Below, piece after piece: positions 49,140 through 57,513 of a stretch of 64,000 bases of DNA. The DNA comes from Streptomyces regalis (lineage in GTDB: Bacteria; Actinomycetota; Actinomycetes; Streptomycetales; Streptomycetaceae). The position numbers and the translations under genes are program-made. The notes under the pieces were generated by a model that had not been told where the DNA came from, did no database searches, and saw only the letters and a program-made list of their open reading frames with translations. The stretch covers positions 1 through 64,000 of the forward strand of contig NZ_LLZG01000388.1 in NCBI RefSeq assembly GCF_001509475.1, in the 5' to 3' direction. Every line of letters starts with the position of its first letter. The stretch's first letter is position 1.

Positions 49140-50074
49140 CTACCCCTTGCGCTGCTCCCACTGGCGGCGCGGAACGAGGCCGATCCGCACGCCATACCCA
49201 TCGGCCCCGTCCGGGACCTGCTCTTGCTCAGCGGTGATCAGCTCACAGCCGACGCACCGCACTGTGGTGGTGACGTACGCGTACCGGTCACCACCCTGGG
49301 CCTCATCCCACTCCGCAGCCCGAGTACCGCAGTTCGCGCACACACTGGACCGGTACGCCTCGTACGCGAGCGCCTTCGCCCGGTCCGTCTCCGACCAGGC
49401 GCCGTCACCCGCACCGAGGAAGAAGCTGTGCGGGATCCGATACCGGTCGCACAACTCCAGCTCCGCCCGGAGCTGTGCGTCCGCGATCAGTCTTTTCCCA
49501 GCTCCACGGTGCTGGTACGGACGATCTGCTGCGCCTGCCACGCCGCGGCGAACAGTGCATTGGACTCGGCGACCGGCCACGAGTCCAGGAGGTCCTGGGC
49601 GTCGTCCTCGGTCAGTCCCTCGACAGCCTTGCCGGCGTCGTGCCGCTCGATGTGCGCGGCCGCGATCAGCGCCGCAGGGAACGTCTCCGGGTTCCAGGCG
49701 TCCCCGTCCTCGGCCTGCGCCTCCGTCGGCGGGAACCGCTTGATCAGCCCGTCCAGCACGGGCCGGGGCAGAGCCTTGAACGTCAGCGTCAGCGAGACCT
49801 CGTCGAACGCCTCCCGAGCCACCACGAGGTCGTGCTCCGCCCGCTCCGTCTCCGCGCTGGTGGTCCGCTCGGCCTCCGCGTCGGCCATGCGGCAGCGAGC
49901 TACCTCCAGCTTCGCCTGCTCAAGGCGCTTCTTCGCGGCCAGGTCGTCGCAAATCTGCAGGGTGTGCTCCGGAAGCTGCCGGGCACGAAGACGAGCCAGC
50001 TTGCGAGCCCAATGTGCGTCACGGGCAACAGCGTTCGCGGGCGGTGCAGGGGTGGGACGGGTGGTGCTGGACAT
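49140..50074 (-). CDS. Tail-assembly chaperone G-T fusion made by -1 frameshift
   Basis: The downstream frame (49140 to about 49499) continues the chaperone after slippage on GGGAAAA: ...ELGK then RLIADAQLRAELELCDRYRI. Its own frame has no usable start or ribosome site. The T part carries CANCG and CVGCE pairs, a probable zinc ribbon. In siphophages the G and G-T products coat the tape measure during tail assembly at a fixed ratio. The reading here is 195 residues of G minus its last codons plus about 118 of T. Confidence 0.85.
49487..50074 (-). CDS. Tail-assembly chaperone G (195 aa)
   Basis: ATG 50074 (MSSTTRPTPAPPANAVARDA) with GGAG 7 nt upstream. Helical and charged (LRARQLPEHTLQICDDLAAK, VSLTLTFKALPRPVLDGLIK, ...NALFAAAWQAQQIVRTS), it ends ELGKD at TGA 49487-49489. 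Position between major tail protein and tape measure, plus the frameshift site at its end, identify it without a sequence search. Confidence 0.85.
   Translation of the reverse strand: MSSTTRPTPAPPANAVARDAHWARKLARLRARQLPEHTLQICDDLAAKKRLEQAKLEVARCRMADAEAERTTSAETERAEHDLVVAREAFDEVSLTLTFKALPRPVLDGLIKRFPPTEAQAEDGDAWNPETFPAALIAAAHIERHDAGKAVEGLTEDDAQDLLDSWPVAESNALFAAAWQAQQIVRTSTVELGKD
49493..49499 (-). promoter_or_regulatory. Programmed -1 frameshift site GGGAAAA
   Basis: In the G frame the codons are CTG GGA AAA GAC TGA, so GGGAAAA is in the correct X XXY YYZ phase. Slipping back one base gives GGG AAA AGA CTG and enters the T frame 4 codons before its possible upstream stop region. Standard for siphophage G/G-T genes. 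Confidence 0.85.
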
Positions 50075-50213
50075 GCAGGACTCCACACAGAAGCGCGATG
50101 AGGGGGAAACAGGCGGGGAGCCCGGCCGGACCGTACGGCGGAGCGCCGGAACGGAGAGGGATGGCGCTGCAACGCGCGCAGGCCTGCCGGGCAGTTCAAG
50201 GGCGGCGGCCGGG

Positions 50214-50714
50214 CTACTTCTCGATCTTCGGTGGGGCTCCAACGGCCGGGATCTCCGCGTCCTGGGTCGGCTTCTCGGTGATCGAGAAGTTCACCGTGAA
50301 CTTCGCGGCCTCGTTGTCCGTCGAATAGTTCGGCGAGCGGGAGCCGACTCGGACAGGGAAGACGTCCATGCTCCGGGAGCCCGGCACATCGCCCTTGCGG
50401 AGGAAGACGATCCACCCTGTAGCGTCCTTGGTCAGCAACCGCTCGATATCGTCGCTGACCTTGTCCTCGTAGAAGCCCAGCGAGGAGTCGTCGGCCTTGT
50501 CCGACCCGGGGATGCTGCTCTCGAAGGTGCTGCCCAGGTCGGGTGTCTCGATGCCCTGGTTGGCGAGGGTCCAGCCGTCGATCGCGGCAACGGCGTTGGT
50601 GAGGTCGGTGCCGGCGGTCAGTTCGGGACGAGTCGGCACATGGCCCGGGTCGGCGACCGCGCTGAGCCAGAGGACGCGCGTCACGCCGCGCCGTGAGTAC
50701 TTCTTTACCTGCAA
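50214..50714 (-). CDS. Major tail (tube) protein (166 aa)
   Basis: Begins MQVKKYSRRGVTRVLWLSAV. Typical tail-tube features: PTRPELTAGTDLTNAVAAID near the N-terminus, TFESSIPGSDKADDSSLGFY, an IERLLTKDATGWIVFLRKGD strand and a C-terminal NEAAKFTVNFSITEKPTQDA beta-hairpin. It sits one gene before the chaperones, as expected. It probably polymerises into the hexameric tube. The gene is intact although foreign DNA begins right upstream of it. Confidence 0.85.
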   Translation of the reverse strand: MQVKKYSRRGVTRVLWLSAVADPGHVPTRPELTAGTDLTNAVAAIDGWTLANQGIETPDLGSTFESSIPGSDKADDSSLGFYEDKVSDDIERLLTKDATGWIVFLRKGDVPGSRSMDVFPVRVGSRSPNYSTDNEAAKFTVNFSITEKPTQDAEIPAVGAPPKIEK

Positions 50715-51053
50715 GGTCTGCTGTCCGATTCCAGGGACGGCAGCCAGTTACGCATCAGAGGGTGGCCCCGTCCCTCGACGTGGTGTCGGGGAACCGGCCC
50801 ATCCCAGGGGTTGGGTGGGCGTCCGCGCGGGGCCTCCGCGGTGAGGGTGCTCGCAGCCTCAGTCAAGATCGGCGAGTCCGAGCTGCTGCGTGTAGATCAC
50901 GATACTGCCGTCAAGATCCCGCTTGTCCGGAACCCCAGCGGAAGGGCGCCTTTCCCGGTGTCACGAGTGTCCCCGTTTCCGGGAGGGGTCCCGGAAACGG
51001 GGACAAACACTGAGGGACGGCTCGCGCTCGTTCCGTGACAGGGGGAGACCAGG
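50715..51053. other. Divergent intergenic region with a 16-bp inverted repeat
   Basis: No gene is supported. The region separates the minus-strand tail tube gene from the plus-strand insert and includes the inverted repeat at 50969-51004. The natural promoter of the tube gene, if any, would be here. Confidence 0.45.
50969..51004. repeat. Perfect 16-bp inverted repeat with 4-nt loop
   Basis: GTCCCCGTTTCCGGGA and TCCCGGAAACGGGGAC flank GGGG, 50 bp upstream of the plus-strand membrane protein gene. Both neighbouring genes are read away from it, so it is not their terminator. It may be an operator, or a terminator/insert end left by recombination. Confidence 0.6.
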
Positions 51054-52478
51054 ATGGATTACCCGACACACACCGTTCCGTCAGAGCCCGCGCCACCCGA
51101 GGGTCGGGCGCATGACCCGCTGGCGGTTGCCCTTGGCAATGCGTCCCTGCTCGGCGTCGGCTACCTGATGCTGGGGCGGCGCAAACTCGCTGTCGCCGCC
51201 GTGGTGGTCACCGTCGTGCTCGTCTCCGTTCTTGCCTCGGTCGCCCGGCCGTGGTGCGAAGTCGTCGTGCTCCTGTGGTGGGCAGCCGTTATTGCGCACG
51301 GGTGGTTCCTGGCGGCCAGGCGCACTCGCCGGGTCGCGGTGCGCAGGCTGCGCCTGGTCGCGCTCGGCGTTACGGTTCCGGTGCTGCTGACCGTGGGGCT
51401 CCTGCGGTTCGACGCCTCCAGGATCGAGCGGAGCGTTACCGGAGCCCGCGAAAGCGGCGACTGCGCAGACGTGTTGACCGCCCAGGACAGGGTGTGGTTC
51501 GGCCACCGCATAGCTGACGCCCCGCTGACCGTCCGCGGCGACGAAACCGTCCAGGCGTGCCACCGGCTGCGGACGGCCAAGGACAGGCTGACCACCGGGT
51601 TGACCGGCGACACCGGTGCGCTGAAGGCGGGCTTCGCCACGCTCGCCTCGGTCCTCACGGATCCCGGCAACGACAAGACGGTCGAAGCGGTCTTGAACGG
51701 GTTCCTCAGCGGCCTGCCCGCCAAGGAACCCTGCGACACCGTCACGGTCACCGACTGGCTTCGTGAACGGAAGCCGAGCCACAACGTGCTGGACCGGTCC
51801 GCCGACACCGCCACGCGGACCGCGCCCGCGGCGCTCGTCGGATGCGGTGACGACCTCTTGGCCGACAAGGACTGGGAGAAGGCACGGACGCGTTATCAGC
51901 AGTTGCTCGACCAGTACCCCGACGACGCACTCACGGCCAAGGCCCGCGGCGGAGTCAAGAAGACCACGCTGACCATCGAGCTGGCGAACGTTCGCAGCCT
52001 TCTCAAGGGATCGACCTACTTGGAACCCGAGTACTGCGACACACCGGCGAAGTACAGCGGCGCCGCCCCCTACGGTAAGGGAACCAACCGCGCGCTGTTC
52101 TATGGCAACAAATATTACGCGGACCTGCTCCCCGCGGAGTGGAAGGCCACCGACGCCGCCCACGCCGTGCTGGTGGTCTGCGCGGACGACGACGAGGACG
52201 GGACCGCCGTCCGGACGTGCCCTTACGAGAACAAGACCTTCCCACAGTTCCCCAGGAAGGTGACGTTCCACAAGATCGCGATCCCCGTGAAGGTCTACGA
52301 GCTGCGGACCGGAAAGCTCGTGGCCGACCGCAAGGTGCAAATCGGCGGCGCGAGCTGCCCCGAGGTCCTTGAGTACGAGACCTACGGCCCCACCGATCTC
52401 GGCCCGCCGTCGGACGTGCAGGTCACCGAGTCCAAGGCCGACGTACGTGACGCCTTCCGGCCGCTGATCAACCGGTGA
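51054..52478 (+). CDS. Membrane-anchored protein with TPR-like segment (474 aa), insert in tail operon
   Basis: ATG 51054 follows GGGGGAGACCAGG. Three to four membrane segments occupy residues 25-120 (LGNASLLGVGYLMLG, LAVAAVVVTVVLVSVLASVA, CEVVVLLWWAAVIAHGWFLA, LVALGVTVPVLLTVGLLRFD). An extracytoplasmic domain follows with a TPR-like unit (WEKARTRYQQLLDQYPDDAL) and several Cys pairs. No enzyme signature is seen. It interrupts the tail operon in the opposite orientation. It may be a lysogenic-conversion gene such as a superinfection or envelope factor, but the sequence alone does not say. Confidence 0.75.
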   Translation: MDYPTHTVPSEPAPPEGRAHDPLAVALGNASLLGVGYLMLGRRKLAVAAVVVTVVLVSVLASVARPWCEVVVLLWWAAVIAHGWFLAARRTRRVAVRRLRLVALGVTVPVLLTVGLLRFDASRIERSVTGARESGDCADVLTAQDRVWFGHRIADAPLTVRGDETVQACHRLRTAKDRLTTGLTGDTGALKAGFATLASVLTDPGNDKTVEAVLNGFLSGLPAKEPCDTVTVTDWLRERKPSHNVLDRSADTATRTAPAALVGCGDDLLADKDWEKARTRYQQLLDQYPDDALTAKARGGVKKTTLTIELANVRSLLKGSTYLEPEYCDTPAKYSGAAPYGKGTNRALFYGNKYYADLLPAEWKATDAAHAVLVVCADDDEDGTAVRTCPYENKTFPQFPRKVTFHKIAIPVKVYELRTGKLVADRKVQIGGASCPEVLEYETYGPTDLGPPSDVQVTESKADVRDAFRPLINR

Positions 52479-52533
52479 CCAGCGGCGCAGGCCGGTGAAC
52501 TGGCGGCGGACTTAACCGCCACGGCATCGGCGG

Positions 52534-52820
52534 ATGGACGCAGATGATGCGCGAATACGGCAGGCTGCCATCCGGGCGGTGATCCCGCAGCCGGCGGATC
52601 AGGTCGCCAACCGCAATCGGCGAGGCAGCTGGGGCAGTCGGCCACCAGGCTTTGACCGCCACACCTACCGGCAGCGCAACACCGCCGAGCGGCGCATCAA
52701 CAGCCCCGACCAGTGGCCAGCATCGCCACCGGCTACAAGAAGACCGCCACGATCTACCTGGCAGGACTCCACATCGCAGGCATCTCCTTCTGGCCAGATG
52801 ATCCAAACGAAACTGCCTAA
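52534..52820 (+). pseudogene. IS5-family transposase C-terminal remnant with frameshift
   Basis: RIRQAAIRAVIPQPADQVAN, then RRGSWGSRPPGFDRHTYRQR and NTAERRI, closely parallel the intact IS5-family protein at 60496 (AVIPVPAGQRAHRQRRGSRG, AFDREADKQRNTVERCIG). After about 52736 the match continues in another frame (IATGYKKTATIYLAGLHIAG). The catalytic N-terminal part is missing. This is a dead copy within the tail operon insertion. Confidence 0.75.
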
Positions 52821-53012
52821 CCCCCTGGATTCAATCATCTGGTCATAAGCGGCTCCGGCCACAGGCGTCTGCCAGACAGCGCAGGTTGTTGTGCCCGCCC
52901 CCGGGGCCGAACCGGGAACTCTGCGGCCGATATCCCCAGGGGGCCGGTACCGCGCACCTTTACTAATTGGGTCAGGCGTGCTGGGCGCCGTCCGAGTCGG
53001 ACGGCAGGAGCG
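52821..53012. other. Scar between IS remnant and tail terminator gene
   Basis: GC-rich DNA with a tRNA T-arm-like hairpin on the minus strand (rejected as a tRNA, see notes). No gene is supported. It marks the right edge of the insertion in the tail operon. Confidence 0.4.
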
Positions 53013-53447
53013 TCAGGTCCTACTGGTGGCGCTCAGCCGGTATCGCTGTGAGCTGGTCACCACGCCTTGGGCGGAGGCGGTGGTGTCCGTGCCGTCGTCG
53101 GCATCGAGCTCGCGCCCCCAGACATCAACTCCGGGTATCTCGAGTGAATTCCGCCAGGCGCCCGACGGTGCGCGCTCCAGGACGGCTCGACGCCCACGGT
53201 CGGCCATCCACTCCGCCTGATCGGTGCGGCCAGCGACCGACGTCAGCTGATAGACGAGTTCGGCATCCTCTGACGCATCCGCCAGCGGCGCACCCCCCAC
53301 TGGCCCGCCGAGCGGATACAGCACCACGTATGGCACCTCGGCAGGTTTCCCATTCACCAACGGCAGCGCGCCAAGACCGCACGGTCGGCCCGTCGCCTTC
53401 ACGATCAGGTGTTGGAGAGCCTCGGACACCGGCGCGCGGTCGATCAT
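53013..53447 (-). CDS. Tail terminator/tail completion-like protein (144 aa)
   Basis: Starts MIDRAPVSEALQHLIVKATG. The ELVYQLTSVAGRTDQAEWMA segment followed by DRGRRAVLE is characteristic of small minor tail/tail terminator proteins in actinophages. It precedes (in the direction of transcription) the insert and tube protein. It would cap the tail tube and join it to the neck. Confidence 0.7.
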   Translation of the reverse strand: MIDRAPVSEALQHLIVKATGRPCGLGALPLVNGKPAEVPYVVLYPLGGPVGGAPLADASEDAELVYQLTSVAGRTDQAEWMADRGRRAVLERAPSGAWRNSLEIPGVDVWGRELDADDGTDTTASAQGVVTSSQRYRLSATSRT

Positions 53448-53683
53448 TCGCCGTCCTCAGTGAAGAACGCGGCAGCAGGCCCTTCGATGGACAGCGCGCC
53501 GTAGCGGCACAGGCCCAGCGCATCCCACTCCGGCATGCCGGGACTAGTCAGCACAGACAGCGACCGATCGCCGTCATCGTCCAGAAGCTCGGCGACGACA
53601 ACGGCGCGGGCCAACATGCCCCGCTCGTGCTCGGCCAGGACCTTGGCGAGCGACTGCTCCATGTCCATGGCCAGCGCACTCAC
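53444..53683 (-). CDS. Small hypothetical protein in neck region (79 aa)
   Basis: Begins MSALAMDMEQSLAKVLAEHE, with SLSVLTSPGMPEWDALGLCR near the middle. It is coupled on both sides by 4-bp overlaps. No family recognised. Confidence 0.6.
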   Translation of the reverse strand: MSALAMDMEQSLAKVLAEHERGMLARAVVVAELLDDDGDRSLSVLTSPGMPEWDALGLCRYGALSIEGPAAAFFTEDGE

Positions 53684-54081
53684 AGCGCCTCCGCCACAGC
53701 GTGCCCGAGAGCCCGCACCAGTGCTGGCCCGGTCTGTTCAACAGCCGGTCCCAGGTGCGGATAAGGCCGCTGGTTGTAGTGCCGGCCGATACTATCGACG
53801 CCGACGAAGCCGAACTCCAGACGCCGTGCCTGCCGTGCCGCGCTGCCCACCTCGCCCACGACAACGGGCCCCGCACGGTGCACGTCGCTCGTCCACGAAG
53901 CCCTGTACTTGCCAGTGATCACGCGGGGACCAGGGCGCCCTGACGCGTTGTACTGCACACCCTTCACCAGGACCTGGACGCTGTGACGCATAACCGTCTC
54001 CGTGGCCGACAGCGAACGCTGCGCCCCGCGACCCAAAGCCGAAGCCAACGCTCCCGCTTCCGTGAACACGCCGCCACTCAC
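53680..54081 (-). CDS. HK97 gp10-like neck protein (133 aa)
   Basis: GTG 54081 overlaps the upstream stop (GTGA). The VITGKYRASWTSDVHRAGPV stretch and YNQRPYPHLGPAVEQTGPAL ending are typical of HK97 gp10-family (minor capsid/neck) proteins. They sit at the head-tail joint. Their presence without head genes is one reason to see the locus as a truncated prophage. Confidence 0.75.
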   Translation of the reverse strand: MSGGVFTEAGALASALGRGAQRSLSATETVMRHSVQVLVKGVQYNASGRPGPRVITGKYRASWTSDVHRAGPVVVGEVGSAARQARRLEFGFVGVDSIGRHYNQRPYPHLGPAVEQTGPALVRALGHAVAEAL

Positions 54082-54497
54082 GAGACGGCCTTCCGGTTGT
54101 GCTCCTCCAGCCACACCGTCCGGAGCACAGGGAACGAAGACACCTCACCGAGGGCCGCCACCCGGTACGTGCGGCCAACCGCCTGCTCGTCCCGAGCCTC
54201 CACAACCAGTACGGAGTCGTCCTCCTGCACCTCCGGGGCGGCAAGCGGCAGCAGCATCCGGTAGCCCGGCCGTACCTCCTCCACCCAGGCCCCGTCGCGG
54301 CTTCCCTTGCCGCGGATGCGCTCCTGATGCGCATACAAGCCAGCACTGTCGGCGTACACGAGCAAGGGCGGCGCGGGAACCAGATCACCAGTCTCCGGAT
54401 CCAGCATGTCCTCCCAGCTGCCGCGGGTAATCTCCACCCTGTCCGGCATGAGGTGACGCTCCGCGAACCGGGCTATGCCCGTCTGATCAAGCGGCAC
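54078..54497 (-). CDS. Head-closure/connector-like protein, DUF6093-like (139 aa)
   Basis: Starts MPLDQTGIARFAERHLMPDR. RVEITRGSWEDMLDPETGDL, LVYADSAGLYAHQERIRGK and LVVEARDEQAVGRTYRVAAL match the small beta-barrel head-closure proteins of actinophages (often DUF6093). It should bridge connector and tail. Coupled to both neighbours. Confidence 0.7.
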   Translation of the reverse strand: MPLDQTGIARFAERHLMPDRVEITRGSWEDMLDPETGDLVPAPPLLVYADSAGLYAHQERIRGKGSRDGAWVEEVRPGYRMLLPLAAPEVQEDDSVLVVEARDEQAVGRTYRVAALGEVSSFPVLRTVWLEEHNRKAVS

Positions 54498-54861
54498 CCG
54501 CAGCCCACTCCCTCAGCTGCGCCAGCACACCACGAGTCAGCTCGCCCGGCTTCCCGTCCAGGTCGCTACGGCCGAGCACCGCATCATCGAGCTGCCGCCA
54601 GTCCACGCTGTCGAGGAATCCGATGACGACGTGCCGTACGTCTGCCGGCTCCACGAGTACCTCGGCCAGCCCCTCGAACTGCATGCCCTTCCAGCCTTGC
54701 TGCACATACAGAGTGACCTCGGGCCCCTCGTCGACGGTCTGCGTGATCCGGTACGCCTCAACCGCGGACGCAACGTCGTGTCCGTCGATCTCGATGACCG
54801 CCCCTTCACCGGGGGCTCCGGTAATCCGTACGCGGCGGTGATCCTCGCATGTGGTGCTCAT
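54487..54861 (-). CDS. Neck-region hypothetical protein (124 aa)
   Basis: ATG 54861 (MSTTCEDHRRVRITGAPGEG). Beta-rich first part (AVIEIDGHDVASAVEAYRIT, VTLYVQQGWKGMQFEGLAEV) and helical end. It is the first recognisable gene of the late operon in this window: upstream DNA switches to unrelated plus-strand genes where connector, capsid and terminase genes would be expected. Confidence 0.65.
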   Translation of the reverse strand: MSTTCEDHRRVRITGAPGEGAVIEIDGHDVASAVEAYRITQTVDEGPEVTLYVQQGWKGMQFEGLAEVLVEPADVRHVVIGFLDSVDWRQLDDAVLGRSDLDGKPGELTRGVLAQLREWAAGAA

Positions 54862-55024
54862 GATCCCGACCCTAGGTGCGCGAAGAACGCGCCCTCTCAG
54901 CTGCGCCGGCCAGCCCCTCACACCGGCGAAGTGATGCAGGAGCACCATGGACAAAGGGGTGTCAGTGGCTTCCGGTAGCTTCCGACAAGCAAGGTCACGC
55001 AGAGAGCACGGGGAGGACAACATC

Positions 55025-55537
55025 GTGGACGCATCAGGCTGGAGCTACTACGTCCCGTACCGCGAAGACTTCAATGCGGCTCTGAACGAGCTGCACCGAA
55101 CGGTCTTCGCGAAGGACGAGTACTGGTGGCCGCGGGAGGACGAACCGCTCGGCGACGAGGGAGAAGGCTGGCTGCCGCGACCGCTCACCCTCGATGAGCT
55201 CTGGGACGACGACTACGTGCAAGAGGAGGGAACAGACTCGATTCTCGACGTAGACAAAGTTATCGGACCGGACGCGACCCCTGAGCCCGGAACCGCACAG
55301 ATCGTCTCGGCGGACGAGGCACGGGCCCGAGTGGGCACTGATGTGCTGACTCGCGCGCATGTGGACGCGATTCGCGACCTCGCCTCACAACGCGGATTCG
55401 GCCGCTGCGCCGTGCTCCACGACAATGAGGGCACACCGCGTGAGATCTACTTCTGGGGATTCTCAAGCGAAGAATCCGACGACACCAGCACCCGTTTGCC
55501 GTCTGATGCCGCCCCGATCGCGAGCGAACTCGCATAG
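55025..55537 (+). CDS. Hypothetical protein (170 aa)
   Basis: GTG 55025 follows GGGGAGGAC. Begins VDASGWSYYVPYREDFNAAL, then LHRTVFAKDEYWWPREDEPL; highly acidic throughout with a GFGRCAVLHDNEGTPREIYF segment. Such proteins resemble small streptomycete cytosolic proteins of unknown role, sometimes immunity-like. No domain is confidently recognised. Confidence 0.6.
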   Translation: MDASGWSYYVPYREDFNAALNELHRTVFAKDEYWWPREDEPLGDEGEGWLPRPLTLDELWDDDYVQEEGTDSILDVDKVIGPDATPEPGTAQIVSADEARARVGTDVLTRAHVDAIRDLASQRGFGRCAVLHDNEGTPREIYFWGFSSEESDDTSTRLPSDAAPIASELA

Positions 55538-55699
55538 GCGACCACCAGCGCGAGCCCTCCAAGCAGCCGCACGGCAGACACCAGAAATGTCTCCTTGGCT
55601 GCCGTACCGTGAAGCACGTCCTATCCGAGCTGCTGGCTGCATTGCTCGACCGTGCTCCGCACCTCCGTCAGGCAGGGGCGGAGCACGGATCTTCTCCGC

Positions 55700-56221
55700 C
55701 TACTCCACGGTGTTGCCGAGGGCGCTGCGGGCTGCGAGGCGGAAGTCCTTGACCGCTTGGTAGAGGATTCGTTCTCTTTCGGCCGCCAGGGCGGTGTCTT
55801 CGGCTTTGCGGGTGGTGTCCCCTCCACGCGCGTTCTCGGCCATCCGCCGCATGACATGTGAGAGATCGGCAGAGGCCTGGGTGACTCGTCCGGCGACTTC
55901 CGCGAGGGGAGCCGGCCCTTCAAGGATGACGACTTCGACTGCGCGGTGGACCTCCCGGGCCAGGGTGATGAAGCGGCGTATCTTCTCGTCGACGTCGGGT
56001 AGTTCGGGGTCATCTGAACGCAGTGCGTCAAGGATGGCGTCCATGGCGATGTCGCGGTCATGGAGGGCGCTGAGGTAGCTGGCGTATGCGTCACGGCGGT
56101 GCTGACGGCGCCACTGGTCGTGTTGTGATCGTGCCTGTGCCCGGCCGCTCACGATCGCGGCACCAAGGGTGGCAAGAGAGCCGACGGCGGCACCGAGCAG
56201 AGCGGCGAGTCCTGCGTCCAT
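55700..56221 (-). CDS. Putative membrane-anchored helical protein (173 aa)
   Basis: ATG 56221 (MDAGLAALLGAAVGSLATLG) gives a single N-terminal membrane helix followed by a charged coiled-coil domain (RSQHDQWRRQHRRDAYASYL...AALHDRD, VDEKIRRFITLAREVHRAVE). This topology is common among uncharacterised Streptomyces proteins. No ribosome site is obvious, so the start is uncertain by a few codons. Confidence 0.65.
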   Translation of the reverse strand: MDAGLAALLGAAVGSLATLGAAIVSGRAQARSQHDQWRRQHRRDAYASYLSALHDRDIAMDAILDALRSDDPELPDVDEKIRRFITLAREVHRAVEVVILEGPAPLAEVAGRVTQASADLSHVMRRMAENARGGDTTRKAEDTALAAERERILYQAVKDFRLAARSALGNTVE

Positions 56222-56913
56222 GGGCCCAGTCTGCTGGTCTCGTCCCTCATCCAGCACGTCGGGGCTGTGTTCCCTTCCTGCGGTGGGCGGGGTCGTGGAA
56301 GTCTCACCGGTGGCGAGGACGCGTCATGACGGGTGGCGGGGGCCCTTCTTCGAACCAAGTGATCGTGCTGGGCCGGGCCGTGACGGTCTCGGTGCGCCAG
56401 ATGGAGAGCCGTTCTTGGTGCAGAGGCTTCTGAACCCCCGCCGGACGCAGGCAGGCATCGGTTTGTGCGGCGGGGCTAGGTCCTCTCTTTCGGATCACCT
56501 TGAAGCGCGGTAGAGGGCTTGGGCGGGATGGCGCCACAGCATGGCTAGAAACCGCTAGCTGACAGCTCATCGGCCACTGTGGGATGTGGAGCTGCTGGGG
56601 AATCCGGCCATACAGCCCGACGAGCCGTTGTCTGAGTGCGACCGCGCAGGGCCATAGGGGCGTGAGTACGTGCCTTCGGCGCGTACAGGGGTGGCCGTGT
56701 ACGCCGGGCGTACTCCCCGTGCGTCGTGTGTGCTTCCGCTGTGCGGGTCGTAACGGTGCTCGGAAGGGAATGGATCAGCCGGGTGCCTGGGAGGGCATCG
56801 CGGGAGGCGCAGCTTCCCGTTCGATGAGTGGTCACAGCAGTCCTTTACTCGTTGTCGGCTCGGCTGGTAAGAGGCAAGGGCCGTGGCCTGACAGCACCGT
56901 CCCAGGGGGCGCG
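56222..56913. other. Intergenic region upstream of the terpene operon
   Basis: No gene is supported across this 690-bp gap; frames here are weakly coding. It should contain the promoter of the idi operon. I could not find a confident -35/-10 pair or a known operator. Confidence 0.4.
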
Positions 56914-57513
56914 ATGACCAACACGGCGAGGGATGACCTGATCGTCTTGGTGAGCGAGGACGGTGAGGAGGTGGGCGTGGCGCCGAAGACTGCCGCGCAC
57001 AGCACGGACACCCCCCTGCATTTGGCGTTCTCCTGCTACCTGTTTGATGAGGCGGGCCGCTTCCTTTTGACCCGGCGGGCGCTGGGGAAGAAGACCTGGC
57101 CAGGGGTGTGGACGAACAGCTGCTGCGGTCATCCGCTGCCGGGGGAGCCTTTGGGTGACTCGGTGGACCGGCGGTTGCACGATGAACTCGGCAGTGCCGC
57201 CGTCCGTATGGACGTGGTGCTGCCCGTCGTCCGCTATCGGGCCGTCATGTCCAACGGGATCGTGGAGAACGAGCTGGGTCCGGTCTTGCGGGTCTTGCCG
57301 CGCCTGCCTGTTGTCCCTGACCCGGAGGAGATCGCGGGGGTCCGTTGGGTGTCCTGGGAGCCTTTCGTTGCCAGCGTGCTCGACGGGTCCCAGGAGATCT
57401 CCCCGTGGAGCCGAATCACCGTGGAGCGGCTTGCCTCGCTTGGCCCCGATCCGTGGCAGTGGCCGGCTGCCGATGACGCGGCGCTGCCGCCTGCTCTTCG
57501 AAGCCAGGCATGA
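56914..57513 (+). CDS. idi: Isopentenyl-diphosphate isomerase, type I (199 aa)
   Basis: ATG 56914 (MTNTARDDLIVLVSEDGEEV). The Nudix-like fold shows the active-site Cys motif TNSCCGHPLPGE at about 70-80 and the Glu motif NGIVENELGPVL. LAFSCYLFDEAGRFLLTRRA and KKTWPGVW precede it as in characterised Idi-1 enzymes. It converts IPP to DMAPP, supplying the prenyl synthase encoded next, with which it overlaps (ATGA). Streptomycetes usually carry one idi, so this may be a dedicated pathway copy. Confidence 0.93.
   Translation: MTNTARDDLIVLVSEDGEEVGVAPKTAAHSTDTPLHLAFSCYLFDEAGRFLLTRRALGKKTWPGVWTNSCCGHPLPGEPLGDSVDRRLHDELGSAAVRMDVVLPVVRYRAVMSNGIVENELGPVLRVLPRLPVVPDPEEIAGVRWVSWEPFVASVLDGSQEISPWSRITVERLASLGPDPWQWPAADDAALPPALRSQA

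Noticed and set aside
52885..52935. tRNA-like 3' half (T arm CCCGG-TTCGGCC-CCGGG followed by GGCGGGCA on the minus strand)
   Set aside because: The T loop is abnormal, no matching 5' acceptor GCCCGCC is found in range and the anticodon arm does not fold, so it is probably a GC-rich hairpin, not a tRNA or att remnant.
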